A stretch of DNA of 64,000 nucleotides from assembly GCA_041749015.1 (NCBI GenBank), contig JBGTCD010000087.1, positions 1 to 64,000 of the forward strand. Direction: 5' to 3'. This DNA comes from JBGTCD01 sp041749015. GTDB lineage: Bacteria > Bacteroidota > Bacteroidia > Cytophagales > Cyclobacteriaceae. Under the pieces are notes generated by a model, which had not been told where the DNA came from, ran no database searches, and saw nothing but the letters and a program-made list of their open reading frames with translations. Shown piece after piece: positions 1 through 7,487 of the stretch (positions are counted from its first letter, which is position 1; the number at the start of each line of letters is the position of its first letter). The translations under genes and the position numbers were made by a program.

Positions 1-1
1 T

Positions 2-202
2 CAGAATGCTGACAACTATGTTGTGGTACTTGCCAGACAAGACAAAAGCAATGTGTTGATGAAGATAAATAAAACAACCGGTGCAAGCGAAGGAACCATA
101 GATTTAGGCAAGGATACTACGCCTAACTATACAATGGATGGTGTAACCGGAATGGTTTTCTATTCTGTTGGAGCGGGAGCCATTGCAGCATATAAATTCT
201 AA
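2..202 (+). CDS. C-terminal end of a beta-propeller-like protein (partial)
   Basis: The reading frame is open from the window edge and closes with TAA at 200-202, giving 66 residues. The visible part alternates short hydrophobic strands with polar turns, and includes VLMKINKTTGASEGTIDLG and an end in IAAYKF. This is the look of the last blades of a PQQ-type or similar beta-propeller. The start and most of the protein lie outside the window, so its role cannot be told. A strong hairpin terminator follows within 30 bases, which supports a genuine gene end. Confidence 0.6.
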   Translation, partial: QNADNYVVVLARQDKSNVLMKINKTTGASEGTIDLGKDTTPNYTMDGVTGMVFYSVGAGAIAAYKF

Positions 203-230
203 CAACCATTAATAAAAAGGACATCAAGAT

Positions 231-262
231 GGAGTTCCCAAGGGACTCCTTCTTTTTTTTTG
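231..262 (+). terminator. Rho-independent terminator
   Basis: GGAGTTCCC and GGGACTCC pair with one bulged T around a two-base loop, followed by a run of about ten T. It closes the partial gene that ends at 202. Confidence 0.8.
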
Positions 263-780
263 AAAGTCACACAATAGCCAAGTAAATTGAATAGACAATT
301 TTTTCCTTTAGGCAAAAGTCATTAAGATCGTTCGCTATCCACGCAATTGGACAGATTTGCAAAGGCTGAGAAATATTTCATTACCTATTCAACAAACTTA
401 AATGTATTTCGTGTATGTGAAAAATTTGTGTTTCGCCGCAAAATATAACGTTGGACTTTGGAAACATTTCTATTTGTCAGATTTTTTTGTTATCGGACAT
501 CGGGCTTTTGAATGATGTGCTTCGTGGAGAATGTCGCGGAACTTTTATGCTTGACTTCGGATCTACTTGACAACGGGAAAAGAAATCGCCAGCGCCCAAC
601 AAAATGTTTCTGCAATGGTGCCGTGACGAGTTGGTTTAAAGTTTTATCTTCGTTCAACGCTATCGTTTTCGTGGGACAGGACGCGGCTTCGAAAGCGCAC
701 CACTGCGCAAACACCAACGTTGGGTGTAATTTGGAGGCTATACCAATTTTTGGTACTTTTGAAAAATAAAGAATAGACAG
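263..780. other. Gene-free stretch with an attC-like palindrome
   Basis: I see no convincing gene here. Open frames exist on both strands (490-840 minus, 512-769 plus), but they overlap each other antiparallel, have no recognisable domain and run through a long imperfect palindrome, which tends to open frames on both strands. The stretch contains the attC-like element at 594-725 and a lone GTTGGAC (GTTRRRY core) at 450-456. It separates the terminator of the previous gene from the ParDE pair and reads like accessory DNA. Confidence 0.5.
594..725. repeat. attC-like imperfect palindrome
   Basis: The element starts with GCCCAAC (594-600), which fits RYYYAAC, and ends with GTTGGGT (719-725), which fits GTTRRRY. 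These are the R'' and R' boxes of integron attC sites. Inside, TGTTTCTGCAATGGTGC (605-621) pairs with GCACCACTGCGCAAACA (697-713) with three mismatches, so the outer arms fold into a long imperfect hairpin. Its length of 132 bp is within the known attC range. It lies directly upstream of a toxin-antitoxin pair, a common cassette content. No integrase gene and no second full site are visible, so this is a candidate only. Confidence 0.45.
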
Positions 781-1032
781 ATGAGTAAAAATACATCCAT
801 ATCGCTTGGGAATTATTTCGAACAATTTGTTCAGACTCAAGTATCAGCAGGCAGATACCAGAATGTCAGCGAGGTAATCAGAGCGGGACTTCGACTCTTG
901 GAAAATGAAGAAAGTAAGGTAATTGCTCTGAAAAATGCAATACAAGAAGGACTGAATAGTCCGAGAGTTGAAAACTTTGATTTTGATGAAAATCTTGAAA
1001 GGTTAAAAGCCCAAAAAAGAAATAATGGCTAA
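781..1032 (+). CDS. parD: ParD-family antitoxin
   Basis: This 83-residue protein has the ParD layout. An N-terminal ribbon-helix-helix (about residues 1-45, starting MSKNTSISLGNYFEQFVQ and containing NVSEVIRAGLRLLE) binds DNA and dimerises. An acidic, flexible tail (about 46-83) wraps the toxin. The family neutralises the ParE toxin and represses its own promoter. The gene overlaps the next one by 8 bases, typical of TA pairs that are translated together. No clear ribosome binding site is seen, as is usual in Bacteroidota. The family assignment is secure; activity in this organism is inferred. Confidence 0.9.
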   Translation: MSKNTSISLGNYFEQFVQTQVSAGRYQNVSEVIRAGLRLLENEESKVIALKNAIQEGLNSPRVENFDFDENLERLKAQKRNNG

Positions 1033-1324
1033 AGTTATATTGAGACAAGAAGCCATTGATGACTTGAATGACATTTGGGATTATACCTTCAAAAAATGGT
1101 CGGAAAATCAAGCCGATAAATATTATGCGACAATCAAATTTGCTTGTAAAGGAATTGGAGAAAATCCTGAAATTGGAAAAGAATACTTTGGAATAAGCAG
1201 AAACTTGCTCGGTCTGAAAGTTGGGAAGCACATTATATTTTATCATTTGATTTCAGAAATTGAAGTTGAAGTGATTAGAATACTTCACGAAAGAATGGAC
1301 TTGAAGAACCGAATAAGAGAATAG
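1025..1324 (+). CDS. parE: ParE/RelE-family toxin
   Basis: This 99-residue protein belongs to the ParE branch of the RelE superfamily. It has the N-terminal VILRQEAIDDLNDIWDYT helix region, a middle part with NPEIGKEYFGISRNLLG and a final strand IIFYHLISEIEVEVIRILHE ending in a basic helix (RMDLKNRIRE). Characterised ParE toxins poison DNA gyrase; RelE relatives cut mRNA on the ribosome. The sequence resembles ParE more, and the partner is a ParD. It starts inside the antitoxin gene (8-base overlap). Length is normal and the frame intact, so it is probably a functional toxin. Confidence 0.9.
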   Translation: MAKVILRQEAIDDLNDIWDYTFKKWSENQADKYYATIKFACKGIGENPEIGKEYFGISRNLLGLKVGKHIIFYHLISEIEVEVIRILHERMDLKNRIRE

Positions 1325-1690
1325 GAACTACAACCAACATTCTGTATGAAATGATGGCTGTGTATAAGCTTCCCATTATTAGAACAATTCAAAAGTAGAC
1401 TTTTTTCATTGTTGCTGATTATTGAAATGTGGTCAACTTCATTTGGCTAAGGGCCGAATCTTTAAATGGCGGCAAGGATGGTGGCAAACTTTCCTCCAAA
1501 AAATGATTTTAGTTGATTAAATCTGATTTAAATAGCCCCATCCGGTATATATAAGCACTTTAAAGCGAATTTAAGATCATTAAAAAATCTCTACACTCCG
1601 GCTTTTCACTATTCAATTTTGCTCCTAAAGCATCGATGACCATTATTTAATTATGTTAAATTTGATATTGATGGTATTATTGATATCAAA
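1325..1690. other. Gene-free stretch upstream of the TauE gene
   Basis: No gene is supported. Right after parE, the sequence CCAACATTCTG at 1336-1346 loosely resembles the left arm of the element at 594, but no matching right arm is found. The last 30 bases hold an inverted repeat directly against the next start codon. The rest is AT-rich with no hairpin and T-run, so no terminator for parE is evident. Confidence 0.4.
1661..1690. promoter_or_regulatory. Inverted repeat next to the TauE start codon
   Basis: TTTGATAT (1661-1668) and ATATCAAA (1683-1690) are perfect 8-base arms around 14 bases. The second arm abuts the ATG at 1691. This could be an operator or a translation-blocking hairpin; which one cannot be told from sequence. 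Confidence 0.35.
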
Positions 1691-2488
1691 ATGGAAGTTT
1701 TAGGATACATAGCCGCCATACTGATAGGGATCTCTCTGGGGCTTATTGGTGGTGGAGGCTCCATACTAACAGTACCCGTCTTAGTGTATTTATTCGGTGT
1801 AGGTACTGTAGAGTCGACAGGATATTCCCTTTTTATTGTGGGCTGTGCTGCCTTAACCGGGGCATGGCGGTACCACCGCCTGAGGTTAATTGATATTAAA
1901 ACGGGTTTTTTCTTTGGGGCGCCTTCTATTGTGGCGGTTTTCCTGACCAGGAAATTTCTCATACCTGCCCTGCCCGACCCTGTTTATTCGAACTCGGTCA
2001 GAACGATTTCATTGGATATGGCCATAATGGTGCTCTTTGCCATATTGATGGTGGCTGCTGCATATTCCATGATTCGCAGAACCAACCTTGCACCATCATC
2101 GAAGCCTGTATCAAAAACGATAAAATATCCGCTTATAATAGTGGAGGGTTTAGTAGTAGGAGGCCTGACAGGCTTAGTAGGTGCCGGAGGTGGGTTCTTA
2201 ATCATACCGGCCCTGGTGCTCCTGACTCAAATGCCAATGAAAGTGGCCATAGGCACCTCTTTGATGATCATTTCAGTAAAATCCTTGATTGGTTTTACAG
2301 GAGATTTGGCAAACTACGCCATCAATTGGGATTTATTATTACCATTTACAGCGATTGCCATATCTGGCATATTCATTGGGATTGCCATTTCCAAAAAAAT
2401 CTCTGGAGAACGCCTGAAGCCTGCCTTTGGATATTTTATTTTTATCATGGGCGTATACATTCTCTTTGCTGAATTGCTGTTCAAATAA
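1691..2488 (+). CDS. TauE/SafE-family membrane transporter
   Basis: This 265-residue inner-membrane protein has about eight hydrophobic segments arranged as two related halves. Each half opens with a glycine-rich signature: LGLIGGGGSILTVPVLVYL near the N-terminus and GLTGLVGAGGGFLIIPALVL near residue 160. That doubled pattern is diagnostic of the TauE/SafE (sulfite exporter, DUF81) family, whose members move sulfite, sulfoacetate, taurine-derived sulfonates or other organic anions. The substrate cannot be told here, because no sulfur gene lies next to it. It stands alone, with an inverted repeat at its start and an ammonium transporter downstream on the same strand. Confidence 0.88.
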   Translation: MEVLGYIAAILIGISLGLIGGGGSILTVPVLVYLFGVGTVESTGYSLFIVGCAALTGAWRYHRLRLIDIKTGFFFGAPSIVAVFLTRKFLIPALPDPVYSNSVRTISLDMAIMVLFAILMVAAAYSMIRRTNLAPSSKPVSKTIKYPLIIVEGLVVGGLTGLVGAGGGFLIIPALVLLTQMPMKVAIGTSLMIISVKSLIGFTGDLANYAINWDLLLPFTAIAISGIFIGIAISKKISGERLKPAFGYFIFIMGVYILFAELLFK

Positions 2489-2669
2489 ATAGGACAAATA
2501 ATTAGTGGTTTAATATCTTGTGCAATCGATTTCTGAATCTATATCAGAGGCAAAAATTTAAATTACTTCAAAATATTACTCTTTTTAGCATTAAATTTTA
2601 GGCAAAAAATTTAGGTTTTACATAATTCACATTATTTTTGGGTTAGATTTTAACCTAAATCTTTTGCTA

Positions 2670-3986
2670 ATGAACTTAATCGATTATCTAATCCCAGGCC
2701 CTGCCATGGATTGGGCCATTAGGGTCAAAGATGCTATTGTGGAATCCAATGCTGCCCTTGGATGGACCGATGCAGAGGGTCCGATGTTAACAGTGAATAA
2801 TCTTTGGATGATGCTCTGCATCGCCCTGGTCTTTATCATGCATCTCGGTTTTGCTTGCGTAGAATCTGGATTTACCCAGGCTAAAAACACCGTAAATATA
2901 TTATTCAAAAATACCTTGACGCCTGCCATAGGTCTGATCTCATATACGATCGTGGGCTTTAATTTAATGTATCCGGAATTTGCTGATGGACCAGGATGGC
3001 TGGATTTCAGCGGATTTTTTCTTTCCTCCGACATGGGCCTGGATTATAATGAAGGCTATACTTACTGGACAGACTTCCTGTTTCAGGGGATGTTTGCAGC
3101 TACTGCCGCCACAATAGTATCAGGGGCTGTTGCCGAAAGAATAAAGATTTCCGGATACCTGCTGTTTACCATAATTTTTGTAGGGCTTGTTTACCCGATA
3201 ATCGGAAGTTGGCAATGGGGTGAGGGCGCCCTTGAAGCATTGGGATTTTATGATTTTGCAGGCTCCACCCTGGTGCACTCCGTAGGAGGATGGGGCGCTT
3301 TGGCAGGAATCATCATATTAGGCCCAAGAATTGGAAAGTATGTTAACGGTAAAGTAGTAGATAAGCCTGGATCAAGTGTGCCTCTGGCTACTATTGGGGT
3401 ATTCCTTCTTTGGTTTGGCTGGTTTGGATTTAATGGGGGGTCGGTGCTTTCTGCTGATCCGGGAGTCACCTCGCTAGTATTGGTTAACACTTCACTAGCA
3501 GCAGCCTCTGGTGCAATAGGCGGATATCTCATGGGATTTTTTGTCTTTAAAAGACTTGATTTGGGCATGGTGCTCAACGGTATTTTGGCAGGATTGGTAG
3601 GGATTACTGCCGGTGCGGATCTAATGACTCCTGCAATTTCGCTATTGATCGGCTTTATTTCTGGCAATTTGGTAGTCCTTTCAGCTATTTTTCTTGATAA
3701 ACTCAAGCTGGATGATTGCGTGGGTGCTATTTCCGTTCATCTAACATGTGGCATTTTCGGCACTCTGGCGGTGGGAATGTTTGGAGCAATGGCCGGTTGG
3801 GAACAGTTTGTCAATCAATTTATAGGGGTTGTGGTATGTGGGGCTGCAGCATTTGGATCAGCAATGCTTATATTTTTGGTTATTCATAAATCGATTGGTC
3901 TCAGAGTTTCAGAGGATCATGAACGTAAAGGACTTGATAGCCATGAGCACGGCATCAGAGGATATACCATCACTTATGATGAGTAA
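2670..3986 (+). CDS. amt: Ammonium transporter (Amt family)
   Basis: This 438-residue polytopic protein is an Amt/Mep/Rh channel for ammonium or ammonia uptake. Both pore histidines are present: the first in YDFAGSTLVHSVGGWGALAG, with the conserved aspartate ahead of it, and the second in AISVHLTCGIFGTLAVGMF. The N-terminal segment after MLTVNNLW is the first membrane helix. The C-terminal cytoplasmic tail (about 30 residues, charged, ending in TITYDE) is the part that PII proteins usually touch, but no glnB/glnK gene is adjacent. I start at ATG 2670 rather than TTG 2664, two codons upstream. GGTTA/TAACC arms at 2641-2655 lie just upstream. A strong terminator follows. Confidence 0.93.
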   Translation: MNLIDYLIPGPAMDWAIRVKDAIVESNAALGWTDAEGPMLTVNNLWMMLCIALVFIMHLGFACVESGFTQAKNTVNILFKNTLTPAIGLISYTIVGFNLMYPEFADGPGWLDFSGFFLSSDMGLDYNEGYTYWTDFLFQGMFAATAATIVSGAVAERIKISGYLLFTIIFVGLVYPIIGSWQWGEGALEALGFYDFAGSTLVHSVGGWGALAGIIILGPRIGKYVNGKVVDKPGSSVPLATIGVFLLWFGWFGFNGGSVLSADPGVTSLVLVNTSLAAASGAIGGYLMGFFVFKRLDLGMVLNGILAGLVGITAGADLMTPAISLLIGFISGNLVVLSAIFLDKLKLDDCVGAISVHLTCGIFGTLAVGMFGAMAGWEQFVNQFIGVVVCGAAAFGSAMLIFLVIHKSIGLRVSEDHERKGLDSHEHGIRGYTITYDE

Positions 3987-4016
3987 AGGATAAGTTTGTT
4001 TGGTGGTTTGGAACGA

Positions 4017-4052
4017 GGTGGGCCTGATTTTTCAGGCCCGCCTTATTTTTTG
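4017..4052. terminator. Bidirectional terminator between amt and the M20 gene
   Basis: GGTGGGCCTGA (4017-4027) pairs with TCAGGCCCGCC (4032-4042) with one mismatch, followed by TTATTTTTTGG. It serves the plus-strand amt. The same stem immediately follows the stop of the minus-strand peptidase, whose own T-run is weaker. Confidence 0.75.
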
Positions 4053-5404
4053 GTTTGGGCAAAATGCTTATGGAAAACAGCGATTGTTTCGATTCCTTTG
4101 ATAAAATTATAAATCCCGTAATGTTCGTTAGGTGAATGGATGGCGTCAGAGTCGAGCCCAAATCCCATCAACAATGAATCCAGACCAAGCTCATCCTTAA
4201 ACAAGGCTACAATAGGAATGCTGCCGCCATCCCGGGTTGGGATTGGCTTTTTACCCCATACCGTTTCAAATGCTTTTGAGGCTGCGGCATAAGCTGGTGA
4301 ATCTGTAGGCGTCATAGCGGGCTCCCCGCCATGATGTGGCGTCACTTTTACCTTCACTGAATCAGGAGCCAAAGACTTAAAATGCCTGGTAAACAATTCA
4401 GTGATCTCCTTGCTGCTCTGGTCTGGGACCAGGCGCATGGATATTTTGGCATAGGCCTTGGAAGGCAACACCGTTTTGGCACCTTCACCGGTGTACCCGC
4501 CCCAAATGCCATTCACGTCAAGGGTGGGCCGGATTCCAGTCCGCTCCAGGGTAGTATAGCCTGATTCTCCCTCTACGGCATCAATTTTAAGATCTTTCTT
4601 ATAATCATCAAGATTAAAAGGGGCGGCATTCATCGCTTTCCTCTCCTCTGGGCTTAAGGCTCTTACCTTGTCATAAAATCCTGGAATGGTAATTTTTTTG
4701 TCTTCGTCCTGAAGAGAGGCAATCATTTTGCAAAGGATGTTGATGGGATTGGCAACCGCACCACCATAAACTCCTGAATGGAGGTCACGGCTCGGTCCGG
4801 TAACTTCTACTTCCATATAGCTTAATCCTCTCAGACCCACGGTAATTGATGGCTGGTCAAGACTAATCATGGAGGTATCGGAAATCAGAATGACATCAGC
4901 AGCCAATTTTTCCTTATTTGCCGTTACAAAAATTCCTAGGTTATCAGATCCGACCTCTTCCTCTCCCTCGATCATAAATTTTACATTGCAAGCAAGGTTT
5001 CCGGTTTCGGCCATGGTCTGAAAGGCTTTAATGTGCATGTACATCTGCCCTTTGTCATCACAAGCACCCCTGGCGTAAATTTTACCATCCTTAATTACCG
5101 GCTCAAAAGGCGGGCTGTCCCACAGATCAAGTGGATCAGGTGGCTGTACGTCGTAATGGCCGTAAACCAGAATAGTGGGTAATGCTGGATTAATTATTTT
5201 TTCACCATACACTATGGGATATCCTGCGGTAGGGCATATTTCTGCATGGTCTGCTCCGGCCTCGATAATGCGGTCTTTAATAAATTCAGCAGCACGGAAT
5301 ACATGGTCCCGATATTGCTTGTCGGCACTTACAGAAGGGATTTTCAGAAGTTCTATCAGTTCATTGATAAATTCTTCCCGGTGGGATTCAATATAATCTT
5401 TCAT
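4043..5404 (-). CDS. M20-family dipeptidase
   Basis: This 453-residue cytoplasmic metallopeptidase is of the M20 clan, closest to the carnosinase/PepV-like dipeptidases. Its two-zinc centre is visible: His83 and Asp85 in YGHYDVQPPD, the bridging Asp116 in ARGACDDKGQ, the catalytic and ligand glutamates in EGEEEVGS (about 146-150), the Asp in LISDTSMI, and the final His in SDAIHSPNEHYG. The lid domain (about 200-330) includes the HSGVYGG motif. It removes amino acids from small peptides. There is no signal peptide. It is transcribed alone, convergent with amt. Length and motifs are complete. Confidence 0.9.
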   Translation of the reverse strand: MKDYIESHREEFINELIELLKIPSVSADKQYRDHVFRAAEFIKDRIIEAGADHAEICPTAGYPIVYGEKIINPALPTILVYGHYDVQPPDPLDLWDSPPFEPVIKDGKIYARGACDDKGQMYMHIKAFQTMAETGNLACNVKFMIEGEEEVGSDNLGIFVTANKEKLAADVILISDTSMISLDQPSITVGLRGLSYMEVEVTGPSRDLHSGVYGGAVANPINILCKMIASLQDEDKKITIPGFYDKVRALSPEERKAMNAAPFNLDDYKKDLKIDAVEGESGYTTLERTGIRPTLDVNGIWGGYTGEGAKTVLPSKAYAKISMRLVPDQSSKEITELFTRHFKSLAPDSVKVKVTPHHGGEPAMTPTDSPAYAAASKAFETVWGKKPIPTRDGGSIPIVALFKDELGLDSLLMGFGLDSDAIHSPNEHYGIYNFIKGIETIAVFHKHFAQTKK

Positions 5405-5473
5405 GATTTAAAGAAAAGAGGGGTTTAATAATAATCAAAATTAACCCCTTCCTGATTAACCTCCAAAAATCTA

Positions 5474-5896
5474 TCAGGCATCTATCTCAAAAGGCCTGAC
5501 TTGAATCAGGGAGCAATGCCATCTTGATTCTTTCCAGCCCCGGTCAGTATTTTTCCAAATGATGGTGGTAACACAATTAAAAACCAGGTGCTGCCCGTTG
5601 GCTATTAGATGCTGGTCAAAATTTACCACAGAGTAGCCCAGATTATTTTCTTTTAAAGCCTTATATTTTAAGATATCCGTATAAGTGCGGGCATTTCCAC
5701 CTTTAAGCCTGCTGAATAGGGTCTTAAACCAATTTTCCCAGCCTTGCCGGTCTTCAATAATGACATTCTTTCCTTCTTCGTCTAAGTCCACAATACCAAA
5801 ATCATCATCGCACAGCGCAGCAAGTGTATCAAAATCGTGCTTGCTTACACTTTCAAATAAGATGGTGGTCTCTTTATAAAACGGTTCGTTCTTCAT
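5474..5896 (-). CDS. NTF2-like (SnoaL/DUF4440) protein
   Basis: This 140-residue protein has the cone-shaped NTF2-like fold. An N-terminal helix pair (FYKETTILFESVSKHDFDTL) is followed by DDDFGIVDLDEEG and three long strands rich in aromatic residues, ending in WKESRWHCSLIQVRP. Members of this group are small enzymes or binding proteins with varied ligands, and the sequence does not allow a substrate to be named. It lies between the M20 peptidase and the rhodopsin on the same strand, but the rhodopsin terminator at 5898-5930 separates it from the rhodopsin. Confidence 0.7.
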   Translation of the reverse strand: MKNEPFYKETTILFESVSKHDFDTLAALCDDDFGIVDLDEEGKNVIIEDRQGWENWFKTLFSRLKGGNARTYTDILKYKALKENNLGYSVVNFDQHLIANGQHLVFNCVTTIIWKNTDRGWKESRWHCSLIQVRPFEIDA

Positions 5897-5897
5897 A

Positions 5898-5930
5898 GAA
5901 AAAAAAATGCCGGCACAAGTCCGGCATTTA
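5898..5930 (-). terminator. Rhodopsin gene terminator
   Basis: Read on the minus strand, ATGCCGG and CCGGCAT (5921-5927 with 5907-5913) form a 7-bp stem with a seven-base loop, followed by a run of T. It sits 14 bases after the rhodopsin stop. Confidence 0.85.
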
Positions 5931-5943
5931 ATTAGTTTATAGA

Positions 5944-6702
5944 TTAAATTTTAACTTTTGCTTTAGCCGTTTCTGTTACAGCGATGTAATAGACTACTAA
6001 ACCAAAACCTATTTTATTGATGGCATCTCCAAGGTTATAAATCAAATCCATATCCCTAACCTGAAGCAAACCTGCACCGTCTGGACCTAACCAACCTCCA
6101 GGCATTGCCATGTAACCGATCGGGTAGATGGCCCATCCTAATAATACAAACCAGGCCAAGGCTCTGATACCGGTTTTCACGGTTTCAGAATTTGAAGCAT
6201 CTGCTAACTTTTTGGCTTCACCAAACCATGCTGCATAAACGATGTAAGCATATCCTAAGGTGGAAATTGCCCCCCATAATACGGAGTGTGCAGTAGAACC
6301 ATCGGTAAATGCCTCACCGATATACCCTGCTACCAACATCCAAACGGAGGCCAGGATTAACTTCCACATAAATGAAAGTTTCGCTCCAGCTGGTTTGAGC
6401 AAAAGGTAAAACTCTACACACATCAACGGCACAGTCAGAGTCCAGTCAATATAGCGCAGTACAGTTGGGTTTTCCCCAGTAGCCGCATAGTAATCACGCA
6501 TGTAAAAGTAATGTACCGCGGCAATTCCGGTGATTAGACCGGAAACCAATAAAGAAGTCTTCCATTTACCATCAACGGAAGACCTTTCAACCAGGAAAAA
6601 TACAGCTGCTGCCAGCATTGCCATATATCCTGTAAAGAATGTAAATGCCACCGGATCATCCTTTGGGATTCTCACGATGTCTGCGAGTATTAAAGTGTCC
6701 AT
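5944..6702 (-). CDS. Green-type proteorhodopsin, outward proton pump
   Basis: This 252-residue seven-helix retinal protein pumps protons out of the cell in light. Helix C reads RYIDWTLTVPLMCVEFYLLL. Asp86 is the proton acceptor, Thr90 follows, and Glu97 is the donor: the DTE pattern of proton pumps (positions 97/101/108 in the reference proteorhodopsin). His64 matches the His that partners the acceptor. Lys230 in DAINKIGFG binds retinal. Met94 at tuning position 105 predicts green absorption. Gly144 in LWGAIST lies where xanthorhodopsin-type pumps have the glycine that opens a window for a carotenoid antenna. No retinal synthesis gene (blh) is adjacent. The gene is single, with its own terminator. 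Confidence 0.96.
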   Translation of the reverse strand: MDTLILADIVRIPKDDPVAFTFFTGYMAMLAAAVFFLVERSSVDGKWKTSLLVSGLITGIAAVHYFYMRDYYAATGENPTVLRYIDWTLTVPLMCVEFYLLLKPAGAKLSFMWKLILASVWMLVAGYIGEAFTDGSTAHSVLWGAISTLGYAYIVYAAWFGEAKKLADASNSETVKTGIRALAWFVLLGWAIYPIGYMAMPGGWLGPDGAGLLQVRDMDLIYNLGDAINKIGFGLVVYYIAVTETAKAKVKI

Positions 6703-6833
6703 AGTTCGTTTAAGTTTTTCAAAAAAACATTAAACAAAACGGGTTGTTCAGAAATTTTAAAATTTTTTATATGAAAGGTAAGAAACCGGAGTAAAACCGG
6801 TGAAAGAAGGCCATTAAGGGTGAGGCATCCTTT

Positions 6834-7472
6834 TTACTTCTTTCGAATTAAATAAGTTTTGCGCTCATTGCCGTCAATGATCCGGCGAATGTTTTTATGA
6901 TGCGTCCAGACTACCAGAACAACCAGCAAAAATGCAAAAATTAAAAGAATAGGTTCGCCCATACGGAATCGAGGCACGAGCAAAAGAAATAGCGGAAAAG
7001 AAAGCACCCCCAGGATGGACCCAAGAGAAACATATTTGGAGAAGATAAGAATCACCAGGAAAACCCCTGCGCTTGCGAGGGCTGCCTCCGGATGTATGCC
7101 CAGCATCATGCCCAGCAGAGTGGCTACTCCTTTACCCCCTTTGAAGTTAATAAATATTGAAAAAATATGGCCCATCACCGCGGTGAGCCCAAATACCAGC
7201 TGTATCACGACCAGGTTATTTTCAGGAAGTATTCCTTTTCTTACCAGGGCCAGGGCAATTAGTGTTACGATCAGCCCTTTGATAATATCGCTGAGCATTA
7301 CCAGGGTCCCGGCTCTTTTACCCAATACCCTGAAAGTATTGGTGGCCCCGGGGTTGCCGCTGCCGTGTTCTCTTACATCAATCTGGTACAAGGCTTTGCC
7401 AATCCACACTGCAGAGGGAATGGAGCCAATAATAAATGCAATAGCTATACCTACGGCTAGTTCTAATACCAT
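6834..7472 (-). CDS. plsY: Glycerol-3-phosphate acyltransferase PlsY
   Basis: This 212-residue integral membrane enzyme transfers an acyl group from acyl-phosphate to glycerol-3-phosphate, the first step of phospholipid synthesis. The three PlsY loop motifs are present: GSIPSAVWIGK near residue 16, HGSGNPGATNTFRVLGK near 36, and GGKGVATLLG near 112. Several hydrophobic helices alternate with them. The length is normal. It begins 15 bases after the stop of the large exported protein on the same strand, so the two are probably co-transcribed. The usual partner plsX is not in the window. Confidence 0.95.
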   Translation of the reverse strand: MVLELAVGIAIAFIIGSIPSAVWIGKALYQIDVREHGSGNPGATNTFRVLGKRAGTLVMLSDIIKGLIVTLIALALVRKGILPENNLVVIQLVFGLTAVMGHIFSIFINFKGGKGVATLLGMMLGIHPEAALASAGVFLVILIFSKYVSLGSILGVLSFPLFLLLVPRFRMGEPILLIFAFLLVVLVVWTHHKNIRRIIDGNERKTYLIRKK

Positions 7473-7487
7473 AAACTTTTTTGATTT

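Noticed and set aside
490..840. Open frames on both strands (490-840 minus and 512-769 plus)
   Set aside because: They overlap each other antiparallel, have no recognisable domain and lie across the attC-like palindrome, which explains their openness.
2664..2669. TTG start for amt
   Set aside because: It would add only two codons before a good ATG at 2670; ATG is far more likely.
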